Below, piece after piece: positions 9,040 to 16,688 of a stretch of 62,561 bases of DNA; the stretch's first letter is position 1, and each line of letters begins with the position of its first letter. The notes under the pieces are model-generated. The model saw nothing but the letters and a program-made list of their open reading frames with translations. It searched no databases and was not told the origin of the DNA. The stretch is from Bacteroidota bacterium. GTDB lineage: Bacteria; Bacteroidota; Bacteroidia; 2-12-FULL-35-15. The position numbers and the translations under genes were made by a program. The stretch covers positions 1-62,561 of the forward strand of contig SXIH01000065.1 of the NCBI GenBank assembly GCA_005772895.1, given 5' to 3'.

Positions 9040-9717
9040 TTATTGTACCGAAAAATTATATCCTATTCCGTAAACTGTTTTAATATAATCTTCACAACCT
9101 TTCTCCAACATTTTTTTTCTTAAATTTTTAATGTGCGTGTAAATAAAATCGTAGGAATCACTTTGGTCCATATCATCGCCCCATAAGTGCTCTGCAATCG
9201 CATTTTTTGTGATCACTTTGTTTTTTGCGGAAATAAAAAAAAGTAGTAGTTCGTATTCTTTTGTTGTAAGCGTCAATAAATTATTTTTTATATAAACTGT
9301 CCGAGAAGGCAAATCAATTTTTATTTCGTTCAAAGAAATTTCATTTTTTCCATCAAAATTTTTTCTCCGGATAACTGCTTTTATTCTGGCATTTAATTCC
9401 GAAAGGTGAAACGGTTTTGTCAGGTAATCGTCTGAACCCAATTCCAATCCCCTCAATTTATCATCCAATGAATTTTTAGCTGATACTATGATAATCCCAG
9501 CCTCCGATTTTTTTTCTTTTAATTCCTCTATAATTTGTAAACCACTTCCTTTGGGCAAAGTAATATCAACCACAATACAGTCGTAATCGTAAACATTTAC
9601 CTTTTCAGATGCTTTTTGATAATCATTGGCAGTTTCACAGATATATCCCTCCGATTCTAGATACATTTTCATCGAATCAAGTAAATCTTTTTCGTCTTCT
9701 ATGAGGAGGATTTTCAA
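9040..9717 (-). CDS. OmpR/PhoB-family response regulator, 225 aa
   Basis: Receiver domain with the acidic pair in LLIEDEKD, the phospho-acceptor Asp51 (CIVVDITLP) and the conserved Lys101 (YLTKPF). A winged-helix DNA-binding domain follows (LTTKEYELLLFFISAKNKVITKNAI...VYGIGYNF), as in OmpR/PhoB proteins. It is the first gene of the pair with the downstream sensor kinase. The GAG-rich stretch just before the ATG on the minus strand is not a strong ribosome-binding site, which is normal for Bacteroidota. Targets are unknown; the divergent neighbour across a 311-base gap is secA. Confidence 0.94.
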   Translation of the reverse strand: MKILLIEDEKDLLDSMKMYLESEGYICETANDYQKASEKVNVYDYDCIVVDITLPKGSGLQIIEELKEKKSEAGIIIVSAKNSLDDKLRGLELGSDDYLTKPFHLSELNARIKAVIRRKNFDGKNEISLNEIKIDLPSRTVYIKNNLLTLTTKEYELLLFFISAKNKVITKNAIAEHLWGDDMDQSDSYDFIYTHIKNLRKKMLEKGCEDYIKTVYGIGYNFSVQ

Positions 9718-10028
9718 ATTTCTTTAATTTCTTAAGCGAATTTAGTACTAAATTCTGTAGTAATTCTGATTAAGCTATTCCATAGTAGAAAGGCTGTTTA
9801 GCCCGATTGCTGTTAATTTGTCATGCTTTTGCGAAACGGAACAACTTTTGACTATTAGCTTGCGAAGTTTTATTCCTCCTTTTTAGTCATTTAATCAATA
9901 TTGATGGGCTATTCAGAGGAACAAGATTTTTCGATAAATAAAGCTAAAAATTAGCTATTTTTACATCCCGATTAAATTTCGGTCCGAAGGACTCCTTTGG
10001 AGAATGAGACTATAAAAACGATTACCCT
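9718..10028. other. 311-base divergent intergenic region upstream of secA and the response regulator
   Basis: No coding sequence seen. It holds an imperfect 19-base palindrome at 9983-10001 (TCCGAAGGA, one base, TCCTTTGGA), 28 bases before the secA ATG. A TATTTTTA sequence near 9954-9961 resembles a -7 box but I found no convincing -33 partner. Confidence 0.6.
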
Positions 10029-13000
10029 ATGTTAGATATTTTTACAAAAAGCATTTCTAAATTTTTCGGAACCAAATCCGACAGAGATTTAAAAGAAGTA
10101 CAACCAATTGTTAACCAGGTTTTAGCTGAGTATTCAAAACTAGCTTCTTTAAGCAATGATCAATTGCGTGCTAAAACCATAGAATTCAAAAAACGTATTG
10201 CGGACCGTTCTTCAAAAGAAAACGGACAAATTTCGGATTTGCGTAAAAAAATGGAAGAGAATCCGGATATGGAAGTGGATTCAAAAGAAAAATTATATGA
10301 GGAGATTGATGAACTGGAAAAAACGATTGTAAAAAATAACAAAGAAATTTTAGATGAAATTTTACCTGAAGCGTTTGCTGTTGTAAAAGAAACGGCTAAA
10401 CGTTTAAAAGAAAATAAAACACTTGAGGTTACTGCAACGCAAATGGACCGTGATTATGCAGCAAAGCGTGATTCAGTTGTAATTAATGGTGATAAAGCAT
10501 TGTGGTCGAACACTTGGATTGCTGCAGGAAATGAAGTGACTTGGGACATGGTACATTACGATGTTCAACTTTTTGGTGGTATTGTTTTGCATCAAGGAAA
10601 AATTTCGGAGATGGGAACTGGAGAAGGAAAAACCTTAGTTGGAACACTTCCTGTTTATTTAAATGCACTTACAGGCTTAGGAGTTCACGTTGTTACTGTA
10701 AACAACTATTTGGCGAAACGAGATTCGGAATGGAACGGACCGCTTTTTGAATTTCATGGTTTAACGGTTGATTGTATCGATAAGCATGAACCAAATTCAG
10801 AAGATCGTAGAAAAGCTTATTTAGCAGACATTACTTTTGGAACAAACAACGAATTTGGATTCGATTATTTGCGTGATAATATGTCTCGCATCCCTGAAGA
10901 TTTAGTACAACGCAAACACAATTACGCAATTGTGGATGAGGTGGATAGTGTATTAATTGATGATGCTCGTACTCCATTAATTATTTCAGGTCCGACTCCA
11001 AAAGGCGATAACCAGGAGTTCGCTCCTTTAAAACCCCGTATCGAAAAAATTGTAAATGCACAAAAAAATTATGTGAACTCTGCTTTGATTGATGCCAGAA
11101 AATTATTGGCAGAAGGAAAAGAGAAAGAAGGAGGCGTTGCATTATTACGTGCTTACAGAGGATTACCCAAAAACAAAGCTTTGATTAAATTTTTATCAGA
11201 GCCGGGAATGAGACAACAATTGCAAAAAACAGAAAATTTTTATTTACAAGATCAATCGCGTGATATGCATAAGGTGGATGCCGAACTGTTTTTTGTGATT
11301 GATGAAAAAAACAACTCCATAGAATTAACCGAAAAAGGATTGGAATTAATTTCAACTTCTTCTGAGGATTCAAAATTCTTTGTGTTGCCTGATGTTGGAA
11401 GTGAAATTGCAGCATTAGAAAAATCAACAGCATCCTTGGATGAAAAAGCAAAACGCAAAGAAGAATTAATTCGTGATTATTCTATCAAATCAGAACGTGT
11501 TCATACCATCAACCAATTATTAAAAGCATATACGCTTTTCGAATTGGATGTGGAGTATGTTATTATTGATGGAAAAATTAAAATTGTAGATGAACAAACC
11601 GGTCGTATCATGGAAGGCCGTAGATATTCTGATGGTTTGCATCAGGCAATTGAAGCGAAAGAAAATGTAAAAGTAGAAGCGGCTACACAAACGTATGCAA
11701 CTGTTACTTTGCAAAATTATTTCCGTATGTATACCAAATTATCTGGTATGACGGGAACTGCAGAAACAGAAGCAGGTGAATTTTGGGATATTTATAAATT
11801 GGATGTGGTTGCAATTCCTACAAACAGACCAATTGCACGTAAAGATCACGAAGATTTGGTTTTCAAAACCAAGCGTGAAAAATACAATGCCGTTATTGAA
11901 GAAGTTGGAAAATGTGTAGAGCAAGGTCGTCCGGTTTTGGTTGGTACAACTTCTGTTGAGATTTCTGAATTGTTAAGCCGAATGTTAAAGTTGCGTGGAA
12001 TCAAACACAATGTGTTGAACGCAAAAATGCATCAGCGTGAAGCAGAAATTGTTCAGGAAGCAGGACAAGCAGGAACGGTGACCATTGCAACAAACATGGC
12101 AGGTCGTGGAACGGATATTAAATTAGGGCCGGGAGTTAAAGAAGCAGGCGGATTAGCAATTATAGGAACAGAACGTCACGAATCCAGACGAGTGGACAGA
12201 CAGTTGCGTGGTCGTGCCGGTCGTCAAGGTGATCCAGGTTCTTCTCAATTTTTTGCTTCTTTGGAAGATGACTTGATGCGATTGTTTGGTTCGGAGCGAA
12301 TTGCAAAGTTGATGGACAGAATGGGAATTAAAGAAGGTGAAGTCATTCAACATTCCATGATTACTAAATCCATCGAGCGTGCACAAAAGAAAGTAGAAGA
12401 AAACAACTTTGGAACACGTAAGCGGTTGATCGAGTATGACGATGTGATGAATTCTCAACGTGAAGTAATTTATAAAAAACGCAGACATGCATTGTTTGGT
12501 GAACGTTTAGCAATTGATATTGCAAACTCTATTTATGATACTTGTGAGTCTATTGTTACAGAATACCATGAAGTAAAAGATTTTGAAGGATTTAATATTG
12601 AAGTGTTGCGAGTATTATCGATAGAATCACCGGTTGATGATGTTGCATTTTCTGAATTAAAGCAAAATGAAATTGTGGATGCATTGTATGAAAAAGCAGA
12701 AACTCATTACATTGCAAAAAACAATCACATTAAAACAAAATCATTCCCGATAATAAAAGATGTTTATGAAAATCAGGCAGCATCTTACGAAAACATTGTT
12801 ACACCATTGAGTGATGGAATAAAAACATTGCAAGTGGTAGCAAACCTAAAACGTTCGTACGAAACAAAAGGCGCTGAATTGGTTTTAGGTTTAGAAAAAG
12901 GAACAGCTTTGTCAATGATTGATGATTCATGGAAAGAACATTTGAGAGAAATGGATGATTTGAAGCAATCCGTTCAAAATGCGGTTTACGAACAAAAAGA

Positions 13001-13328
13001 TCCGTTGTTGATTTATAAATTTGAATCGTTCCAATTATTCAAACAAATGGTAACGAACGTAAACAAGGAAATAGTTTCTTTCTTGATGCGTGCGAATTTA
13101 CCAAACCAGGTTGAGAACAATGTTCAGTTGTCAAGAGCTCAGGCTCCACAACGTCAGCAACAGCAAACTCAAACAAGCAGAACAGAAGTTGGAGCAAATA
13201 CAAACAATCCGAACGAAGAGCAACATAAGGTAAAAGCTCAACCGGTGAGAGTAGAGCAGAAGATTGGACGAAATGACCCTTGTCCATGTGGCAGCGGCAA
13301 AAAGTATAAAGCTTGTCACGGTAAGTAA
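10029..13328 (+). CDS. secA: preprotein translocase ATPase SecA, 1099 aa
   Basis: Motor of Sec-dependent export. Walker A is EMGTGEGKT (about residues 194-202), the DEVD box is in [23 protein letters not shown], and the helicase-like second domain has [10 protein letters not shown] and [16 protein letters not shown]. The C-terminus ends in the Cys-rich SEC-C zinc motif ([14 protein letters not shown]) that binds SecB or ribosomes in relatives. The length of about 1100 residues, with an extra segment between the helicase domains, is typical of Bacteroidota SecA. It must deliver the many signal-peptide proteins of this window, including the T9SS cargo. Monocistronic, with a terminator 15 bases after the stop. 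Confidence 0.98.
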   Translation: MLDIFTKSISKFFGTKSDRDLKEVQPIVNQVLAEYSKLASLSNDQLRAKTIEFKKRIADRSSKENGQISDLRKKMEENPDMEVDSKEKLYEEIDELEKTIVKNNKEILDEILPEAFAVVKETAKRLKENKTLEVTATQMDRDYAAKRDSVVINGDKALWSNTWIAAGNEVTWDMVHYDVQLFGGIVLHQGKISEMGTGEGKTLVGTLPVYLNALTGLGVHVVTVNNYLAKRDSEWNGPLFEFHGLTVDCIDKHEPNSEDRRKAYLADITFGTNNEFGFDYLRDNMSRIPEDLVQRKHNYAIVDEVDSVLIDDARTPLIISGPTPKGDNQEFAPLKPRIEKIVNAQKNYVNSALIDARKLLAEGKEKEGGVALLRAYRGLPKNKALIKFLSEPGMRQQLQKTENFYLQDQSRDMHKVDAELFFVIDEKNNSIELTEKGLELISTSSEDSKFFVLPDVGSEIAALEKSTASLDEKAKRKEELIRDYSIKSERVHTINQLLKAYTLFELDVEYVIIDGKIKIVDEQTGRIMEGRRYSDGLHQAIEAKENVKVEAATQTYATVTLQNYFRMYTKLSGMTGTAETEAGEFWDIYKLDVVAIPTNRPIARKDHEDLVFKTKREKYNAVIEEVGKCVEQGRPVLVGTTSVEISELLSRMLKLRGIKHNVLNAKMHQREAEIVQEAGQAGTVTIATNMAGRGTDIKLGPGVKEAGGLAIIGTERHESRRVDRQLRGRAGRQGDPGSSQFFASLEDDLMRLFGSERIAKLMDRMGIKEGEVIQHSMITKSIERAQKKVEENNFGTRKRLIEYDDVMNSQREVIYKKRRHALFGERLAIDIANSIYDTCESIVTEYHEVKDFEGFNIEVLRVLSIESPVDDVAFSELKQNEIVDALYEKAETHYIAKNNHIKTKSFPIIKDVYENQAASYENIVTPLSDGIKTLQVVANLKRSYETKGAELVLGLEKGTALSMIDDSWKEHLREMDDLKQSVQNAVYEQKDPLLIYKFESFQLFKQMVTNVNKEIVSFLMRANLPNQVENNVQLSRAQAPQRQQQQTQTSRTEVGANTNNPNEEQHKVKAQPVRVEQKIGRNDPCPCGSGKKYKACHGK

Positions 13329-13342
13329 AAAATAAAATTGTG

Positions 13343-13376
13343 AAATGCCTCTTTAAGAAATTAAAGGGGCATTTTT
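13343..13376 (+). terminator. intrinsic terminator of secA
   Basis: Stem AAATGCCTCTTT / AAAGGGGCATTT with an 8-base loop (AAGAAATT) and a following T run. Confidence 0.88.
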
Positions 13377-13410
13377 GTTTTATAAACACCCTCAATTTCA
13401 TAAGTTTTGA

Positions 13411-13449
13411 TTGACTCAAATTATTTTAGAGTCAAATGGTTTATTTTTG
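13411..13449 (+). promoter_or_regulatory. inverted repeat and -7-like box upstream of the DUF1761 gene
   Basis: TTGACTC (13411-13417) and GAGTCAA (13429-13435) form a perfect 7-base inverted repeat with an 11-base spacer. TATTTTTG (13442-13449), a good TAnnTTTG element, follows 6 bases later. No TTTG lies at the expected -33 distance; the dyad sits there instead, so it may be an operator or activator site. Confidence 0.4.
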
Positions 13450-13471
13450 ATTAAACCAAAACTTCTAACTC

Positions 13472-13990
13472 ATGGATTTAAAAATTAATTTTCTGTATGT
13501 TTTTTTAGCAGCTCTTGTCCCGATGATTCTCGGCTTTATTTGGTATAACCCTAAAGTTTTCGGGAAAGCATGGATGAATGCTGCTGGTATGACTGAAGAC
13601 AAGATGAAAGGAGCCAACATGGCTGTAATCTTCGGAGTGTCATTCGTACTTAGTTTTCTATTGGCAATGTCGCTGATGCCTATCACTATTCATCAAATGG
13701 GAGTATTCTCAACACTAGCTACTCCCGATACGATGGCCGATCCTGTTAACTCAGAAGGCGCAAAATATTTCAAAGACTTCATGTCAAAGTATGGAACTAA
13801 TTTCCGCACTTTCAAGCATGGTATGTTTCATGGTATTTTGCTTGGGATATTCCTTGTTCTTCCGGTGATGGGAACTAATGCGCTCTTTGAACGAAAAGGA
13901 TTTAAATATATAGCGGTGAATTGTGGCTACTGGATACTTTGCCTTGGTATTATGGGTGGTATCATTTGTCAGTGGGGACTTAGCTATTAA
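13472..13990 (+). CDS. DUF1761 family membrane protein, 172 aa
   Basis: Predicted inner-membrane protein with about four hydrophobic helices: residues about 5-25 (FLYVFLAALVPMILGFIWY), 50-70, 115-132 and 148-170. The N-terminal pattern GFIWYNPKVFGKAWM is the recognisable signature of the DUF1761 family, which has no established function. It is preceded by an inverted repeat and a -7-like box and appears monocistronic. No catalytic residues can be named. Confidence 0.88.
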   Translation: MDLKINFLYVFLAALVPMILGFIWYNPKVFGKAWMNAAGMTEDKMKGANMAVIFGVSFVLSFLLAMSLMPITIHQMGVFSTLATPDTMADPVNSEGAKYFKDFMSKYGTNFRTFKHGMFHGILLGIFLVLPVMGTNALFERKGFKYIAVNCGYWILCLGIMGGIICQWGLSY

Positions 13991-13993
13991 GAA

Positions 13994-14030
13994 GTGATTA
14001 GGTAATTAGGTGATAATGTGATGGAGTGAT
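13994..14030. repeat. GTGATTAGGTGAT-type degenerate repeat
   Basis: A run of GTGAT/TAGGT units just after the DUF1761 stop codon. The segment AGGTGATAATGTGATGGAGT is nearly matched on the minus strand at 60089-60130 (AGGTGATAAGGTGATGGAGT). Confidence 0.55.
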
Positions 14031-14043
14031 TGTTAGTTAGAAC

Positions 14044-14094
14044 CGTCATTGCGAGTCATCCCGAGCCTTCGGGATGATGTGGCAATCTTTCAAG
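14044..14094. repeat. GTCATTGCGAG...GGCAATCT palindromic repeat
   Basis: The outer part GTCATTGCGAG...GGCAATCTTTCAAG encloses a perfect hairpin TCATCCCGA-GCCT-TCGGGATGA (about 14056-14077). This is a well-known style of short interspersed palindrome in Bacteroidota genomes. Related copies lie at 7218, 15000 and 57527. Confidence 0.75.
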
Positions 14095-14123
14095 ATGAGG
14101 AAAAGAATCAACATTAGTAAGCT

Positions 14124-14160
14124 AAAAAAATCCCCTTCCAATTTATCGGAAGGGGATTTT
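14124..14160. terminator. bidirectional intrinsic terminator downstream of yceI-like gene
   Basis: AAAAAAATCCCCTTCC pairs with GGAAGGGGATTTT across a short loop, between the DUF1761 gene (plus) and the YceI gene (minus). Confidence 0.88.
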
Positions 14161-14184
14161 CAAATTTTAATCTAACCCAAATTC

Positions 14185-14790
14185 TTATTTTGCAGAAGCA
14201 ACAACGTTGATGTTTAATTCAAATTCATCGTTGATAGCTTTATCTCCAATTCCTTCGAAGAAACTTGCTGAACCGTATTTGATATCAAATTTTGTACGGT
14301 TTACCATAATTTTTGCAACAGTTACAAATGTTTTAGCATCCATTTTTATCATTGCGGGAAAAGTAATTTCGTTTGTAATTCCTTTGATGGTTAATTTTCC
14401 TGTTATATCATAATCGTTACCAGACTTAAGTGTAGCTTTTGTGATTTCAAATTTTGCCGTTGGATGTTTATCAACTCCAAAAAAATCATCTGCTTTTAAA
14501 TGTCCCACCAATTTACCGTTCCATTCTTTGTCTGTTAAGTCGGTACAAGTAATGGATGTCATATCAATTTCGAATGAGCCACCAGTTACAGTTTTTCCAT
14601 CAGATACAATATTCCCTTTAGAAATTGTAATACCGCCTTCGTGTTGACCGGTTACTTTTTTTCCTATCCATTTTGCCGTTGTAGTTTTTGTATCAATTGT
14701 ATAATTTACGTTAGATGCTTTTGGGTTTGTAAAAGCAAATGCTCCAATTGCAACTATTGCAATTAAGCCGAATGTCATTTTTCTAATCAT
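14185..14790 (-). CDS. YceI family secreted protein, 201 aa
   Basis: N-terminal signal peptide (MIRKMTFGLIAIVAIGAFAF, cleavage near residues 20-26) followed by the YceI lipocalin-like fold: YTIDTKTTTAKWIGKKVTGQHEGG, then VGHLKADDFFGVDKHPTAKFEIT and the closing region GDKAINDEFELNINVVA. YceI proteins are periplasmic beta-barrels that bind isoprenoid or amide-type lipids and are often induced by base or osmotic stress; the ligand here cannot be told. The length fits the family. Upstream is a well-formed -7 box and a perfect 22-base palindrome, suggesting specific transcriptional control. Confidence 0.92.
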   Translation of the reverse strand: MIRKMTFGLIAIVAIGAFAFTNPKASNVNYTIDTKTTTAKWIGKKVTGQHEGGITISKGNIVSDGKTVTGGSFEIDMTSITCTDLTDKEWNGKLVGHLKADDFFGVDKHPTAKFEITKATLKSGNDYDITGKLTIKGITNEITFPAMIKMDAKTFVTVAKIMVNRTKFDIKYGSASFFEGIGDKAINDEFELNINVVASAK

Positions 14791-14818
14791 TTTTTTAGGT
14801 TTTTATAGTTTAACGATA

Positions 14819-14851
14819 CAAATATATAAATTATATGTATATACATATAAT
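14819..14851 (-). promoter_or_regulatory. YceI promoter -7 box with 22-bp perfect palindrome (putative operator)
   Basis: On the minus strand TATATTTG (14826-14819) is an exact TAnnTTTG box 28 bases before the YceI ATG. Three bases upstream of it lies a perfect palindrome at 14830-14851 with half-site ATTATATGTAT. It occupies the -33 region, where a bound regulator would block or recruit RNA polymerase. Confidence 0.6.
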
Positions 14852-14999
14852 GTTTTAACATATTTTTGCAAAATTCTTTATTCCGCTATCTAATTTACCA
14901 AACAATAGGCCACAAAAGTTTGAAAAATCGTTGGTCTGGTAATTATAATAGCCGAAATGTGCCAGGAAAAAGGTGAGAATGGTTCTAAAGATGAAAGAT

Positions 15000-15058
15000 T
15001 TCTCGACTTCGCTCGAAATGACAGTTCTAATTGTCATCCCGAGCGAAGCCGAGGGACT
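15000..15058. repeat. inverted pair of TGTCAT..CGAGCGAAG..CGAG repeats
   Basis: The first copy (15000-15023, reverse orientation) reads TGTCATTTCGAGCGAAGTCG on the minus strand; the second (15032-15058) reads TGTCATCCCGAGCGAAGCCG on the plus strand. They face each other over 8 bases and could form a long hairpin. The second copy runs up to the TAG stop codon of msrB (15057-15059). Confidence 0.8.
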
Positions 15059-15542
15059 ATTTCTTAAACTCTATAGAAGCAGAGTTAATGCAATAACGTA
15101 AACCGGTAGGTGCGGGACCGTCATCAAAAACATGTCCCAGATGTCCGCCACATTTTGCACAGGTAATTTCGGTACGGATCATTCCATGAGATTTATCTTT
15201 AGTATAAACCACTTTTGTTGAATCTACCACATCCGAAAAGCTAGGCCAACCACAACCTGCATCAAATTTTGTATCCGACTTAAATAATTCGGAATTACAA
15301 CCCGCGCAAACGTACATTCCTTTGTCGGTATGTAAATAGTATTTTCCCGAAAAGGGCATTTCTGTTCCTTTTTCACGTAATATATTATACTGTTCAGGGC
15401 TAAGGATTTTTTTCCATTCGTCCTCTGTTTTTACAATTTTGTTTGCATCGCTCATGGTACTTTTAGGTTTAGGATTTGTTTGTCCGGTTCCATTACAGGC
15501 AACCAAACTGAATGAGATGAATAACAGAACTATATTTTTCAT
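15057..15542 (-). CDS. msrB: peptide-methionine (R)-S-oxide reductase MsrB, lipoprotein form, 161 aa
   Basis: Repairs methionine-R-sulfoxide. It shows two CxxC zinc sites (CAGC and CAKC), the block [10 protein letters not shown], the [19 protein letters not shown] core and the resolving/catalytic Cys in [12 protein letters not shown] choose the start at 15542: [16 protein letters not shown] is a lipoprotein signal (lipobox LVAC), whereas the upstream extension to 15602 has no export signal. The product is therefore probably a periplasm-facing lipoprotein rather than the usual cytoplasmic enzyme. Its stop codon abuts a dispersed repeat. Confidence 0.93.
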   Translation of the reverse strand: MKNIVLLFISFSLVACNGTGQTNPKPKSTMSDANKIVKTEDEWKKILSPEQYNILREKGTEMPFSGKYYLHTDKGMYVCAGCNSELFKSDTKFDAGCGWPSFSDVVDSTKVVYTKDKSHGMIRTEITCAKCGGHLGHVFDDGPAPTGLRYCINSASIEFKK

Positions 15543-15634
15543 GATATTTATTTTATAGCATATACGAATATCACATTCAGTTGGATTGGATTTTATTTTC
15601 AATCAAAGCTAGTAATGTTTTATTGAAATGCATT

Positions 15635-15666
15635 ATTGTATTCCTATCATTAATTTTTTATCTTTG
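15635..15666 (+). promoter_or_regulatory. Bacteroidota-type promoter for the T9SS gene at 15689
   Basis: ATTG at 15635-15638, a 20-base spacer and an exact TATCTTTG at 15659-15666, 23 bases before the ATG. Confidence 0.55.
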
Positions 15667-15688
15667 GTTAAACTAAACAAAAAACCCA

Positions 15689-16633
15689 ATGAAGAAAATC
15701 TACTTAATAATAACAATATGTGCATCGGCATTTATTGCAAACGCACAGGTATTCTGGACCGAGGATTTTGGAACAGGATGTAATCAAGGGCAATTGGCAA
15801 GTGCTTATACAGGCACAAACGGAGCGTGGACAATTGCTTCAACAGGAACAAATGACCCGTATGCAAATACTTTTTATGTAGGTGCTCAGGAAGCAGGTGG
15901 GCCTATTGGAACTTGCGGAACAGCCTGTACAGGAACAATTGATGCTACCTTGCATTTAGGAAATATTGCTATTCCTGCAATTGGACTTTCTGCTGACAAT
16001 GGTGCTTCTTATGTTAGCGGTGGGGCTTGCGGACCTCCATTCAATATTTGTGTAATCACCAACAGAAGAGCTGAATCACCAATTATTAATTGTTCAGGAA
16101 AAACATCCATAACAGTTGCATTTGGGTACATGGAAAACGGGCAAAATACTTTGGATGATGCAAGTTTATGGTATTCTGTTGATGGGGGTGCAACTTGGTT
16201 ACTTTTAAATAATATGATAAAAACTGCATTAACATGTTCTCCTCAGGGAATATGGACAGCCTATTCTTTTGCTTTACCCTCAACTGCAAACAATAATCCA
16301 AATGTAAAGATTGGATTTAACTGGACAAACAATGATGATGGTGCCGGAACTGATCCTTCTTTTGCAGTGGATGATATAACATTATCAACTCCTACAGTTG
16401 GGATTGCGGATTTAACTTCAGCATCATTAGAAGTTTTTGCAACCGGCAGTAACGTTATTGTTAAATCTACAGATGCGGTTCAATTACAAGGTGTGTATGA
16501 TGTGTTAGGAAGAACAATTACTTGTTCATTAGAAAACAATACTATTAATATGGAATCACAACCTTCGGGAGTTTATTTTGTTAAGGTGGTTGTGAAAGGA
16601 CAAGTTTATACTAAGAAAGTATTTATTAAATAG
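15689..16633 (+). CDS. T9SS type A sorting-domain protein, 314 aa
   Basis: Signal peptide MKKIYLIITICASAFIANAQ, then a jelly-roll-like region (FWTEDFGTGCNQGQLAS... to ...FAVDDITLSTP) with paired Cys residues. This layout resembles the MAM/concanavalin-like modules that often precede sorting domains. The last 75 residues (LQGVYDVLGRTI...QPSGVYFVKVVVKG...KKVFIK) form a type A T9SS C-terminal domain, so the protein is exported through the outer membrane. No catalytic motif was found. It has its own promoter and a terminator 18 bases after the stop. Confidence 0.88.
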   Translation: MKKIYLIITICASAFIANAQVFWTEDFGTGCNQGQLASAYTGTNGAWTIASTGTNDPYANTFYVGAQEAGGPIGTCGTACTGTIDATLHLGNIAIPAIGLSADNGASYVSGGACGPPFNICVITNRRAESPIINCSGKTSITVAFGYMENGQNTLDDASLWYSVDGGATWLLLNNMIKTALTCSPQGIWTAYSFALPSTANNNPNVKIGFNWTNNDDGAGTDPSFAVDDITLSTPTVGIADLTSASLEVFATGSNVIVKSTDAVQLQGVYDVLGRTITCSLENNTINMESQPSGVYFVKVVVKGQVYTKKVFIK

Positions 16634-16650
16634 ATAATATTTATTTCATA

Positions 16651-16688
16651 AAAAAGGAGTTCCTTATAATTGGGAACTCCTTTTTTTA
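16651..16688. terminator. bidirectional intrinsic terminator
   Basis: AAAAAGGAGTTCC pairs with GGGAACTCCTTTTTTT between the converging T9SS and PD40 genes. The T run overlaps the PD40 gene's stop codon. Confidence 0.88.

Noticed and set aside
13039..13419. 126-codon minus-strand ORF over the secA 3' end
   Set aside because: Antisense to the SecA C-terminus and running through its terminator.
14855..15037. 60-codon minus-strand ORF (MTIRTVISSEVEKS...)
   Set aside because: Its start is translated from the TGTCATTTCGAGCGAAG repeat; the rest has no coding character.
15543..15602. N-terminal extension of MsrB
   Set aside because: The extra 20 residues precede a clean lipoprotein signal and are unlikely to be translated.
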